A DNA stretch of 64,000 nt from Platycnemis pennipes (lineage: Eukaryota; Arthropoda; Insecta; Odonata; Platycnemididae). Under the pieces are notes generated by a model. The model did not search any database. It was not told where the DNA came from and worked only from the letters and a program-made list of their open reading frames with translations. The position numbers and the translations under genes were made by a program. Location of the stretch: assembly GCA_933228895.1 (NCBI GenBank), contig OW121851.1:131673624-131737623 (forward strand), written 5' to 3'. Each line of letters opens with the position of its first letter. Positions within the stretch are counted from its first letter, which is position 1. This document shows, piece after piece, positions 24,991-36,765 of the stretch.

Positions 24991-25029
24991 CCAGAGTGTT
25001 CAGTATACACGGACTGATAAAGTGGGGGA

Positions 25030-25640
25030 GGGGGGATTACAATGAAGAGTTACAGTTGATGTGGGACACAAAAAAAAAGGGTTCGCGATATGGCAAACGA
25101 AGGGTGTGGGGCGTTCCTGACGATCCTTGGAGCGACACTTCCCTGAACTCTTCCGTCACAGCCGCAGTGGCCTCCTCCGGTGCAGTGGCCGATGGCCGCA
25201 CCACGCTTTCGGAATCCGGGCCGCGGTGCTTTCTCGCCGCGTGCAAGGAGCTTCCCTCGTTCGCAGCGGTGCTCTGCCTCCCTTTTGCGGCCGTCTCTCC
25301 GACTATTCCCCGGTCCACCTTTCTCTTCTGCGAATGCCGTCTAGCTCCTCCTCCAGAGACTGACTCACCGTATCTCCTCGTATCGCTTGTTGCCTCCGTC
25401 GTACTGATCAGTCAGCTCTAGTCTCCACTCAGCTCCTACTTCACTCTCTCTCTCTTTTTCTGCGTGTGTGTCCGTGTGCCTCTCCTCTCGCTCTTTTATA
25501 GTAGTTTTGGGGAATGGGGGGAGGGGGCTGAAAATCCGCTGGGGAATATTTTTGGGTGGATGGGTATGGGAGTGTTCCACTGTTCACTGGGGTAATTTCC
25601 ACGCCATGTTCGACTCGGCCATACGGCCTTGACGCCAATC
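25030..25640. other. CpG-rich island with CT repeat
   Basis: About 400 bases of CpG-rich sequence (25,100-25,430), then a CT run (25,440-25,465) and a G-rich block (25,510-25,570). Frames are open on both strands, as expected from few stop codons. It could be a promoter or 5' UTR region, but the sequence offers no proof. Confidence 0.4.
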
Positions 25641-27180
25641 CAAATCACTGAATTCATTCGGGCATCCCATAGCACTTAATGCGAGGTAACATGAGAAGTG
25701 ATTTGGGGTCAGCCAATTGACTTGTGCGTCTTTTTGTATCAGCATTTTGCCGGTACAGTATCTGACCTGAAGCTCCTAGATATAACGCAAGTGAAACTGC
25801 TGTTAGTTTTCACGTATCCTAGTGGTGAAGCCCGAAAGAATGAATCTGTTATAATAAAACTCTGCTGAGAATCTGTACTCGAAAATTAACCTTTGCAGGA
25901 ATTTAGAAATAGTAATAAGGTGAGATCGGATTGACATATGAGGGAGTCCAAGAATTTTCTAGATGAACAAGTGACAAAATCCGGTGACAGTCAGTTTAGC
26001 CCCCAATTTGTGCCAATATTATAATGAGTTTTTAACTAGTTAAAGTACGTTTTGCATGAAGTATTTCCCACGCCATTTTTCTTTCACATTCTGATCTGTC
26101 GCAGCTTCCTCTCCTTACCTAGAATGTCCATCAGTTCCTCGTTCTTCTTCATTTTCTACTTGCCTTACCTTATCCTGACCCCTATCATAATTTTTTCCCT
26201 ATTTCCATGAAGCCCACGTTTCAGCGTCAAGTATTTATACGCTCCTCATAAGATTTTACACGTCTTTACTAAATGCCCTGTTTCAACAAATATGCAATTC
26301 TTTTTCTCGGAGAAATAAACAAGTATTTTGCTTGAAAATGGATAAAGTATGTAAGTAAAGGAAAATTAGCATAAGCAACGTGTTTTTGTGCCGCAAAAGT
26401 AAGACGCAATGAATATTATTTTGAATTTTTCCTGCGTGTTCGTAACCGGGCTGGGCTTTTCGTTTTTAGCATTGCAAATAGCATTCGTTGTATGGCTTGA
26501 AGTTTTCATTTCCCGTTGTTCCATAAACTTTTGCAGTTTTTTTTTAAGTTACGAATATAATTTGTGCAACTATAGTTCATTTTCCAAGGTAAAAAATAAG
26601 AAAAAAGGTCTATCGACAGGCTATTTAGTGTAACTTTGTGCTTAAATTGCAAGAATTTTTAATTTTAACGACTCAATATTAAATATTACTTTGTTTTTCA
26701 TGCATTTGAAGCCTTGTGCAGGCTCGGAACTTTCGTTCTTGCACATCTTTCTTGATGCTACAGCGATCATTCTAACCCTTTCAATTCCTTGAAATATAGT
26801 TCTCGTAGTAGCCAGAAGGTAGGTTGATATTGTAGTGAAAATTCCAATTAAACCTATATAAATATAATTGATCAAAATTCTTCATTAGCTGCCCTTATTT
26901 TGTATGGCAGGCAAAATTCGAGATTCTGTGGTGAGGTGAGATTCATACATAGGTGAGTTATTCTGATTGGACATAAAAGTACAGAGTTTTGCTTTGCTGC
27001 ATTTAATATTCATTTATACTTTCATTGCGCTTATTGTATTTGTTAATGCATTTTTTCATTTTGATTTTCGCTCTGTGTTCGCACCGACGAGGACGAGGCT
27101 ACGTCCAAATATATCGCCGAAATAAAATATTAGGGTTTTTCGACATCCAGACTACCCATTACGATTAGTACTACTCTGAA
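25641..27180. other. AT-rich non-coding DNA
   Basis: No gene recognised. Near its right end, 27,085-27,130 carries a CpG-containing hairpin-prone block (GACGAGGACGAGGC ... CGCCGAAATAAAA) just before the inverted repeat at 27,183. Confidence 0.45.
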
Positions 27181-27182
27181 AA

Positions 27183-27375
27183 TCAGTGTATTGCTAATAG
27201 GTGAAAATAGACTTTACAACTAGTTTCGCTACACCGTAGCCTCCTCGGGTATTTACTACACGGGGACACGTACTCGACACATATTAATACCGAAGGATTC
27301 TACAGTGTAGTGAAACTAGTTGTGAATAATGTTTTAAAGTGTAATTGCAAAGTGTATTTTCACCTACTAGCAACG
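27183..27375. repeat. Inverted repeat with hammerhead-like core
   Basis: The left arm (27,183-27,250), read on the minus strand, matches the right arm (27,290-27,375). Shared blocks are CTAC.GTGTAG.GAAACTAGTTGT and TATTTTCACCTA.TAGCAA. The right arm carries about 28 extra bases in the middle. The spacer is about 39 bases. Each arm has a C.GA.GA-type string, a short GCTAC-GGT-GTAGC or CTAC-AGT-GTAG hairpin, then GAAAC. That is the order of a hammerhead ribozyme core, though conserved positions are substituted. Such motifs are known in Penelope-like element ends, so two facing decayed termini are possible. Confidence 0.55.
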
Positions 27376-27394
27376 TATTTCCTCAAAGTATCGG

Positions 27395-28700
27395 CCGCTT
27401 GCTTCAACTACAATAGTGTATTATATCTTATTTCCTGTAGGACCTTATGCTTTTAAATGGTTGAGGATAAAAATGAAATCCTAAATCCAGATATTTTACA
27501 AATCTTACTTTGAACGCGGAGCTACTTGCGTAGTGATCGAAAAGCGATTACTTCAAATATCTCATGGACGAGGCTCACGCTCACCGTCGTTTGTCATTCT
27601 CAAATTTATTCATAATCTTCTGTTTTATCCTCTCATATTGTTCTTTCGTTTTGTCTGAACTACAGTTTTATCAGCGCTTTTTGGCGCCATTGTTACGAAC
27701 CCGGTATTGTTCATTTTCGTCTTATCTCTCTTGTTAACACCCTCTTAAATATGTACTTTCTTCTGCATTCAGTTAACCTGCACAGTTCTGTGTATTCAAC
27801 TTAATTTTTCATGATTAGATGATACGGGTCATCATGTGAAAGTTTTCCCTTCACCTCAAAATACGCGTCGCCTAAGGCAATACTATGGGTTAATGCTTGC
27901 AGAGCGTCGATGGAATGGAAGTATGTATGCAATGGAATATGTCAGTGAGAAGAATATGCTTACACGAGACGATCAGCCAAGGGCAGATTTGAGTTGAGAT
28001 CTGATAGAAACAACTGAGACCGCTGATAATGGTGATTTTACATATGAGTCATATCCTTACTTACTTAGCAATGCTCACTCATAAGTCATATCCTCTTAGT
28101 AGTATGCATTTTTGTTTTGTACTTCTTTTTCGTATCTTCTCTCGTAGTTTGTCGTACTTCTAACGCTTTATAGTTTATTAATCAATTTTCGACATCTATG
28201 TTTTAGTTAAAGCACCGATTTTTCTAAAGATTCTCAAATTGCGCCTACCTTCCTTAAATTGATAGACGAATTGTTTATTTTATTCGCTAAACTTCTGTTC
28301 ACTTACGTCTAAGTTTTACGTAAAGTAAATTAGGTGAAAGTAAATATGAAATGCCATATTTACTTTTATCTAAATTTGGAATTCTCACTGCCTAAAGGAA
28401 TCGTTTCTGGTGATCACTCAAAGTTATTTGTTTGTTTTCCTCTCTTCTCTCCGTAAGCGTGTGTACCATGACAAAAACCTCATATTTTTTAAATTTCCCG
28501 CATTTAAACTTGTTCGAAGGCTATTCAGTCGTTGATTAGGAAGCTAAGTTAATGCACTTGTCTAAGAACAAGCAGTCTTAGTCCTGGGCGTTTGGTACTT
28601 GAACTATTAAGACAATTTCGCACCGTATAATGCATAACCTAAATTATTTCATGGCTGGCAAATGGTACCTATTGTTCCAATGATAATACACGAAAAAATG
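27395..28700. other. AT-rich non-coding DNA
   Basis: No gene, RNA gene or repeat shared within the window. Confidence 0.5.
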
Positions 28701-28720
28701 GTGAATATATCAGAAGTTTC

Positions 28721-29100
28721 TTGTGTCCGCTATGCTATGAATGTCTTTTATTTCTATGTCCGGCTGACTTGGAGATAGGGAGACAAGGTAGCAATCCCAT
28801 AGGCACCCTCGCACCCCGGCCTCCATTTAACCCATACCCTTCCGACCGCGCCCTGCTAGCATACGTTAACTCCCTTAATCCAGCTAGAATCCTAAACGTA
28901 AGGCATTGTGTGTTCCGCCATGGAGAACCAGCCCCTGGGGTGAATATAGAGGTGGCGTCGACGCCACATTTTACGGTGAGGGGTGCGAACGTGCAGCGGG
29001 GGTTGAGGGTTGGCGAGGTCTCGGGGGCGTCGGCGGCCGTGGGATAGGATTAGGTGTCGTGAGGGCGGGGGGGGGGGGGGGGAGATAACCTTTCACGCGG
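28721..29100. repeat. GC-rich island ending in a G16 run
   Basis: GC-rich segment open on the + strand from 28,721 to 29,047 (108 codons, unrecognised) and ending in 16 consecutive G at 29,067-29,082. A G-rich run of this kind could fold into a quadruplex. The open frame is balanced in its first half, and Val/Gly-rich where the DNA becomes G-rich. I treat it as non-coding with low certainty. Confidence 0.45.
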
Positions 29101-29560
29101 GAGCCCTCTCCCTTGATTAACCCTTGCATTGATTGCCAGCTTCCAACGCTATCCCCTTAACTCCCCCCATGGTTCTGTTCATATCTCACGGCGACCTCCC
29201 CTTCCAAGCGCCGGCGCCTCTCCACCCATCACTCTTCGTCCCTCCCCCGCTCCAATTCGCAAAATACCTGCTCTCCTGTGCCAAAACTATTGCTCCCGCC
29301 CGGCTCCGCTACCCGTCCCGAGGAACCTCATCTTTTTGCCCCGCCCCAACTCACGGGGAACTTCTCTGGAGAGTGGATTTATTGGGTAATTAAAGTGGAG
29401 GAGGGGATTCGGTTCCCCGCGGCGACGAAGTTTTCTCCTTTCGTCCTTCCGAGGCGATATTTCCGGGTTCAGTGGGCGAGAGGGCGCCTGCATTATGTCG
29501 CGTGCCAATCCCATTTCTGAGCGCCTCTTCCGTGGTCCTCCCACCACTTCTTTAATGGCA
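29101..29560. repeat. Pyrimidine-rich GC island
   Basis: Continues the GC island with a pyrimidine-rich block (29,150-29,350). Overlapping open frames on both strands up to 129 codons have compositional, not family, character. Confidence 0.55.
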
Positions 29561-31560
29561 TCTAGCGAAGATGGGGAAATATTATAAAACGTAAGGGGAT
29601 GGAAGTGGCTTTCGGCTATCATCCTCGATTGCAAGGAAAAATACACCTTTTTCAGAGTAATTAACGGGTTTCGCAAATGAACGCGTCTAATATTGTGCCT
29701 TGGGATTATAAATTTTCCGACAAAAGGTGGTTTTGCAGAAAGAGATTCATTTCCAGATTCTCTCTCTTATTAGCACATTTCACTTTTGTCCAAATCATTT
29801 GTATTTTCACAAATGCTACTTTTGAATATTCTGAATGAGAGCGGTGTTGAAATTAGGCGCGATGCACGAGGAGTGCCTGCACTGACCTTGAAGGCGTTGA
29901 TGCGTGAATATTCTTTCGAGTCGATTCTGCCCGCTGATATTAATTCATAATTTGCTTGCTTTAAAGGCTGCAATCGTGTACTTTCATTACTGTAGATAGT
30001 ATTCTGATAAGAAATCTATGCGTAAACCTAACATACTGGATCGCAACATCTTGGAGTTTTTGATGGACTGTAAGCAAGCTGTGACGACGAGCCTTCGCTA
30101 CAGTGACTCACGGCTGTGAACTGTTATTTCTTCGGCTTGAAACAACCCTCTTGCATGTCACGGAAATGCCATTTTTTCTTCCCTCGTCCCCGCTCATCGA
30201 TCATTCAACCCTCTACCCCAACCCTTTAAAGTAATTTTGCTTACATTACTGCCTTCTTTCTCAACCGTTCAGAAATTTGCTACGATGGTGCACGTTCTTG
30301 TACGCTTCGTAAAGCTGTCAATTTATTATCACCCTACGGGAAAATTAATTATTTTCTCACTTAGTTTTCACTCTTTTACTTGTATGCTACGTTCAAAACG
30401 TCTACATTCAATGCTGCCGCAGATCTCACACTACTCACATTCATATATTATTCATTAAGGCGTTTTGCTCAATTCAGTGAAATTTCCTGATGTCTTTATT
30501 TGCCAATGCGTTTGATGTTGTGCTAACTGCCTTCAACCTTATCCAATAGTTAACTATAGGCTCTTGATAAGCATAGACCGTATTAATTCAAAAGAAAATT
30601 TTCATCTCCTTTTAATTTAAGATTTATCTCAGTTTAATGTTAAGTAACTTTTAGCTCTTCGATAGATGATACATACATTGAAGACTATAGGTAAGTCAAG
30701 ATACGGTATTATCACTCTTCGGATATGTGCGCTTGGAACATATCACTTTTTGCGCTTTAATTATTGCAGTATTTTACCTAAAAGCATATTTGCAGCATTG
30801 AAAGAACCTCATCAATAGATGCGAAAGCTATATGCATAATAACTGTCTCATTCCTCAGAAAGAATTCAGAGGCCAAGTGACTCTTCCTCAAAGCGACGTA
30901 CTTAGGCTGGTACTCGCAACCCAGATTTTAGGCTAATGTAGCCCAGGGAGTTTCGCTACCACAGAATAAAGCTATGAACTCAATGCGGTAAGTCTTATCG
31001 ATCATTAATTCCAGTTTTTAAAAATAAAAAAATAATTCTTAGTGAAAGAAGAGTATAAAGCCATGGATTGAAACGAAGTTCAGTTGAACGTGATCGATAT
31101 TATTGAAACATTTCTTAATATTTTTGTCTGTGTTTAATTATTTAGTTTCACAGTCGAACTAGATTTTGAATTATTGTTTTCCTTGTTATCCTTGCGTTGT
31201 AAATCTTAAATATGTGATAAAAATATTTTAAATAAGTTATTGTCGATTCTATCACCTCATGACTCACTATTATTGACGCTGAATTCGTAAAAAAAATCTT
31301 CTTTTTCGTACATTTGCCGTTCTGAATGATTTTTAACTCCCTTGTCTTTGAACGAGGGTTGTTTCAGGAAAAGTTCCTTGTACGGCACGTGTGGCACTTG
31401 TCATGTAATTGGTAATGTAATTTGAGGAATTTTGCCGATTGCTCATTTCACGTTGAGATGTTATTGATTTACTCCAGTGCAAAGACCTTCCCCCACCCCG
31501 AAGCGAACTCGCCAATGGAAAGCAAATAATTCAGGAATGATGTTCTAAACCATGATTTTC
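29561..31560. other. AT-rich non-coding DNA
   Basis: No gene recognised. A block near 30,895-30,970 (minus strand CCCTGGGCTAC..TAGCC..GGGTTGCGAGTACC) has a faint SINE-like look but no clear boxes. Confidence 0.45.
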
Positions 31561-31990
31561 GCCGTGCACTTGAACTTTCTTCCGCTTTCTCACTTTCACT
31601 CTTGATCTCTCTCTCTCTCTCTCCAGCCTCCGTCCCGCGATAACGCTCCCCTTCCCGCTCCAATCCTTTACCCCAAAGCCCGTCCCCGTTCGTCCCCGCC
31701 CTCTTACTTCTTGTGACCTTCTCTTACCCCCCTCCTTCCTGCCGATATTACACCGCCACCCCTTTTCCCTCTCTCATAAGTCTTATTCTATGGCTTCAGT
31801 CTTTTCTCTTACTGCTATTCCCTTACCCATCCAATATTTTACCCTCGCTTCTCGCCTCATATTTCCCCCTCTCCATGCCCCTAGTCCATTCCAACCCATG
31901 TTATATGCCTCAGGCCTCTCTCCGGTCCATCGTTATTATCTTCGTACCTCCATTCATTCTCCCTATCAATAAAACCCAGCATCTTTCGCC
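31561..31990. repeat. Pyrimidine-rich island with CT microsatellite
   Basis: A (CT)n run at about 31,605-31,625 is followed by nearly 300 bases of C+T-rich + strand sequence. Open frames here are low-complexity. Confidence 0.65.
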
Positions 31991-32960
31991 TCCCCCATCA
32001 TTAGCGCTTTTTATACAAAATATCTTCGGAGACGTTATATTTTGTATTACGTGACATTTGAGTGGTGTGAGTTGTCGTTATAGTTTGGGCCGGGTGACGG
32101 CTGGGGTTGCCTAATGGATAGGTTGGTAATTAGGGTCAAAGATGAATGGATAAATGCCTTTGATCAAGAAAGTTTTAAGCCCATGGATTCTTTATTGCAT
32201 TTAACATCACCACTGCTTTATTATTCGTAGGAAAATCATTTTTAGAGGAATGGCTAGTCTGCCTTATTAAAGGAAAAAATCATAGGAATGATAGTTATAA
32301 TCTTTTGCCAAGAATGTGCGGAAATATCCCTTTATCTAGGTGGCCATACACATCCTTCGCATTAATTTAATTATAAAAAGCATTGAGTTGGCGAATGCAT
32401 AAGGTGGGGTCATAAGAATGTTTCTTAGTGTTATTGTAGCGTCAAAAATTGTTTTATTTCACTATCTGCACATCGAAAACGATAATTAATACATGCTTAA
32501 AAAATTGATTGATGAAACTAATTCCACTTTCTTCAAATTCTTCAATCCGATTTTTGTCCCTTTACCAAAAACGTTAACACATTTACTTAGCAACGTAAAC
32601 AAATATGATTAGCAACTGGTTTACCATGTTAAAAGATAGGGAAAACACCATTTTTCTCTGCACCACAAATTGCTAAAAATCCAAAACTACATCCAGACAA
32701 AGAATCCACACTCAACGCACCAAGCCTCACTCTTTTAGCTGAAAATCTGGGAGAGAACGAAAAAAAAACGGATACAGAATGACGGACTGACTGACATGTT
32801 ACAAAATTAATATACCTAGAGGTAAAGTAGCCTATACCTCTCACATGTCATCTCCAATTCATGCATGCTGTGGAGAAAATGGCCGCGTAGGAAATATTGT
32901 GTAAGCGTAAATTTCGCGAATATTTCTTGCATAACATTTACTCAGTAGATAGGTGACCTG
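31991..32960. other. AT-rich non-coding DNA
   Basis: No gene or shared repeat recognised up to the 234-bp element at 32,965. Confidence 0.5.
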
Positions 32961-32964
32961 GTGT

Positions 32965-33198
32965 GGAATCACGGATGCATCTTTCGCGTTATCGCAATCT
33001 TTATCGTTAACGCTTACCCCCTAGAGTAGCGTAGGGGTTAACAATAACCGTCTATAAAATTCACTCCACTGATTGTGATAAGCGATTTGAAGTGCTGTGC
33101 GAAAAATGAAGAACGGAGATCACGTTCTCTCTGTCCTAAGTAAATCAAAAAATAACAATAACGCTAGCACACGCCTTATGAAGATCCATGATCGAGGC
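32965..33198 (+). mobile_element. 234-bp MITE-like element, copy 1
   Basis: Matches 46,365-46,598 on the opposite strand over exactly 234 bases at roughly 90 percent identity by eye, starting GGAATCACGGATGCATC and ending GATCCATG.TCGAGGC. It contains an internal hairpin (ACCCCCTAGAGTAGCGTAGGGGTT) and no coding frame. The ends show only a weak internal inverted match (ATGCATCTT against ATGGATCTT). Flanks share CCTG on both sides, but a full target duplication is not preserved here. Non-autonomous and short; family unknown. Confidence 0.8.
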
Positions 33199-35370
33199 CC
33201 TGAACGTCAAGAGTAGGGAACCTGAACGTCTGGCATTTTTCATGTTCTTCTATCAAGGTACGGGAAATATTTTGAAAAGCCGTGGACAGTGTAATGGGCT
33301 GTAATGGATTATCATGACCCTGTTAACGAACACTACTGCTGGGGACGATGGAAGGGAGGCAGCAGTTGACGGCTAATGCCTTAAGGGGAGGTATTCTGTG
33401 TCCAACTCAGATACCTAAGATAAATCTAGCAACATCCAAAAACTAACATATAATTCCATTACTAGTTGTAAAAGTGTAGCAATCTCGATTTCTTTAAAGC
33501 TCGCGGCGATATTTGAGAGAGGTCGTAAATTAATAGTCACAAGCCATGTAAAGAAGTCAGATGACGAACGCTGCCTTACTTTAGACATATTATGAAGGAA
33601 ACCCAGTCGTGAGTGTAAATTAGAATCTGGTCCTTTTTCTGAAGCCAGATCAAAGATCGGATTTTAATTAATAAATGATCAAAAATATTTGGGTGAAGCT
33701 GTTGAGGCAAAGCCGTTTTAGTGAAGCAATTAGGGTTATAGAGCCGACCTGTAGAATAAACACCTTTAAAGTATTTTATCGATGTTGCATGAGGGTCATA
33801 TTAATTCAATAAACTGAGGCATAACGTTTGGTGTAACGCAATACTAATGTATACAAACTCTTAATCTTCTTGAACTCTACAGATAATTCTTCATCTTTGC
33901 CTGCTCGCCGTTATTTTAAAGTTCCTATGCACTACAGAACGTAAATTGGTGCTAAGCTCATTAATTAGAGGTTTTTACTCCGCATATTGAAATATCTAAG
34001 AAGCTTGTAATACAGTTTACCTCAGACGAAGCTTCTTTTTCTTCTTCACACCCCTCCGCTACTTGGGAAAATACATAAGTGGATACATTTACGTCAATTA
34101 GTTATCAAGTTGCTATCTTCAGCTCTATGGCTCAAAGAAAACGCTTTTTTATCTGTGAATAATATTATACCTTGATTTTATTGAACAGAGATTCGATTCA
34201 AAGGAATCGTATGATATACATTATCCGCTTATGCGCAGTGAAAAAACATTTTCCTTGAATTTTATTTCCGTTTAGCACTATATTTTCGTTTAGCACTATG
34301 TTTCCGTTTTACGTTAGAATTTTCATAAGGCAAATCATCAAGGTGAGCTGTGTCAGAGATGGAAAATAATAATTATTCATTGCAGTTTAAAAGATTCGTT
34401 GGTTATTTGAAGTGCATACCTCCTGTACGATGCCCACTATTCATACAAAGTTTTCGTGGTGAATGTTATAATAGCTACCAACGGACGAAGTTATTTAGAT
34501 TTCCTTGGTTGTATTCACGAAGGGATTAGTGTAATAATTTCACTTTGTTTGCGGTTATCTTGAATGTAAAGCCATGGGAGAATGTTGTGTTGCATAAGAC
34601 TGAGTGTAAGTGATTACTCCATGTAGGCAGCGCGGAGGCCGTTCAAAACGCCGTCCATGGCCATAGTGTCCTCCCCAACATCTCATCAAAATTTAGAGCT
34701 GTTCCCACAAAACGAATAGACTCTAAACACGTCCCTTTCCCCCGAAATTTGTACCGTTTTGATAGTGATTGTGTTAAATAGTGTGTCTATCTGAATGAAG
34801 ATTAGACATTTAGATGGACAGAGCGTATTTATCTCCGCTTAGTCATAAATGTCTTCTTTTAATGTTTCACAGCTGTTATTATAGTTAGCTAATATAAATT
34901 TGATTTATTAACCAAAACTCCATACGCTTTGACTCGAAGGTTGGTTATATGGTGAGGAAGAATTTCGATTCATAATGATAATCTCAGAAATAAATTGCTC
35001 ATATTATATTATTTTTTAACTAATTTACTTCAATGATAGGTCATAAAATTTGCTGCCCTCTCGAGCAGTGCCCAAAACAGTTTATAGCCTGTTGTTAAAT
35101 GTTAGAAGCACCCGAATTGTAGTTCTTATAGAGATATGTATAAAGCAGCCAATGGGATGGCTCTGTATATTATACCAATATTTGACGATTAAAAAACCTC
35201 ATGAAATAAATATGTTTAGGGTAAAAAAATGCGGGTGATTTGGTTTTCCATATTATTGAGGGGTAAATTTGTCATGCGCGACTTAAGGCTTTTTAGTGCG
35301 TAGCGTCGGAAAACATCCTCTGAAATTACTCTGAAATACTTTCCTGGACTTGCCTGGTGACACTCTTCCC
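33199..35370. other. AT-rich non-coding DNA
   Basis: CCTGAACGTC occurs twice, 22 bases apart, at 33,199 and 33,221. Otherwise no gene or RNA gene, apart from the small tandem repeat listed separately. Confidence 0.5.
34266..34308 (+). repeat. Short tandem repeat, about 17-19 bp unit
   Basis: About two and a half copies of TTCCGTTTAGCACTATA with minor changes. Confidence 0.8.
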
Positions 35371-35379
35371 ATGTGATTG

Positions 35380-36070
35380 CTTGAAAGAGACGCCTCGGAT
35401 ACCTTTCCCCGAGCTCCACCTTCCCGGAATCTCGTTCATTCTGGAGCTTTACTCTCGCATCACCCGATTGCCTCCTCTCCCTCTATCTCCTCCCCCCCTC
35501 CATCCCCCTCCATCCCACTCTCCGCCCCATCTCCGCTCTCAACCCGAAATGCTCCATCCCTCCTCCCCCTTTCACTTTCACGGCTAGGGGAAACGCGTGA
35601 AAATCATCCCATTCTCCGCCTCGCAGGTTATTATGAAACGGCGAAGGCCTTACCGTCTCTCTCTTCTTCCCCGCCCCGTTTTTTCCCCCTTCCCTGGCAT
35701 CCCTCGCCGCCATTCAACTCCACCCCGCCTCCTCCCTCCGCCCCTCCCATTTTTCCGGGATTCAAGACTCTGGAACGACTACGGGAGCGGATGGGGAGGG
35801 GGGCAGGAAAGGTGAATGCGGGGGGAGGGGCTGGATCACGGCAGGGGAGGATTATATATCGGTGGGAAGCGGCCCTCCTCCTCCATTTGCGAGCCCAGGG
35901 AATGATAAGGGGAGCCTTTGTGGGGGTGGGCACCGAGGCGGGGGAGGAATTTGGACCGAACATATACATATATGTTGGCGAAATTGAGACCACATCGCCA
36001 GGCGTGGTCGATGGCCGTACGTCTTCCTCACTCCAGTCGGCACTCACGACGTAGGGCGAGGTGCGGTCGT
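35380..36070. repeat. Pyrimidine island switching to purine island
   Basis: C+T-rich on the + strand from about 35,400 to 35,765, then G+A-rich from about 35,775 to 35,950. The composition inverts within about 20 bases. The frame open through both halves (35,377-36,054, 225 codons) changes from Ser/Pro- to Gly/Arg-rich at the switch, so it reflects composition, not a gene. Confidence 0.7.
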
Positions 36071-36595
36071 AAAATGAGTAAAACAAAGAGGCGGTACCTA
36101 CCTTTCACTTCTCGAGGTTTGACGACGATACGGTAGTATTTTTTTAGGAGTAGAAAAGGAATACCGCAGGAATGGAAATCCTAGGGGTGAAATAGTTTAA
36201 TGAGTCAACAGATTGATTGCCCAAAGTTAAGACGAGCAATGCTATTTAGAAAGGTATGAAAAGGTCGTGAATGGAATAGGAGAACGGAAACGACATTAAA
36301 TTCATAACGGGATCGTTTCTGAGCTTTTGCGGCAACTTATATTTAACGCAGGCTTCACCGTGGCTTAGCTCCTCATGGCATTCCCTCTTTTACAACACTT
36401 TGGTTTCCAAAGATCCGTCAGTCTCTCTCCATGCCCTTCTTTTTGGTATTTTGATTTTAAACGATTGATTCAAATTGATCAATCTGATTTATGGCAAGCA
36501 TATGCATTTTTCATTTTTCAAGCCTGTGGCAGTTCTTACTCTTACTTATTTTAATATATTTTGTTGCAAATTGTAATTAAGCGTTAAGACTTTTT
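36071..36595. other. AT-rich non-coding DNA
   Basis: Nothing recognised. Confidence 0.45.
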
Positions 36596-36765
36596 AAATT
36601 GAACGCAGCACTTTGAAACTGAAGGCTCTACAAGAGACTTAATGTGGAATAGAGATACGAGGAGGAGATGATGTACACTTGGTGTGTGGCTTTGTATACG
36701 CCTCCATTTTCGAATGCCATTCATTGACTGGCTTCATAGATTATTTGCTGGAAGCGTTGAGATAA
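36596..36765 (+). repeat. 170-bp dispersed repeat, copy 1
   Basis: Matches 38,337-38,506 in the same orientation over 170 bases with about 10 differences (about 94 percent). It starts AAATTGAACGCAGCACTTTG and ends GGAAGCGTTGAGATAA. There are no terminal inverted repeats, no A/B boxes and no poly(A). Flanking sequences differ, so this is a dispersed element or segmental copy and not a tandem array. Confidence 0.85.

Noticed and set aside
35377..36054. 225-codon open frame
   Set aside because: It crosses a pyrimidine-to-purine composition switch and its residues change accordingly. Several overlapping frames on both strands are also open, so it reflects rare stop codons.
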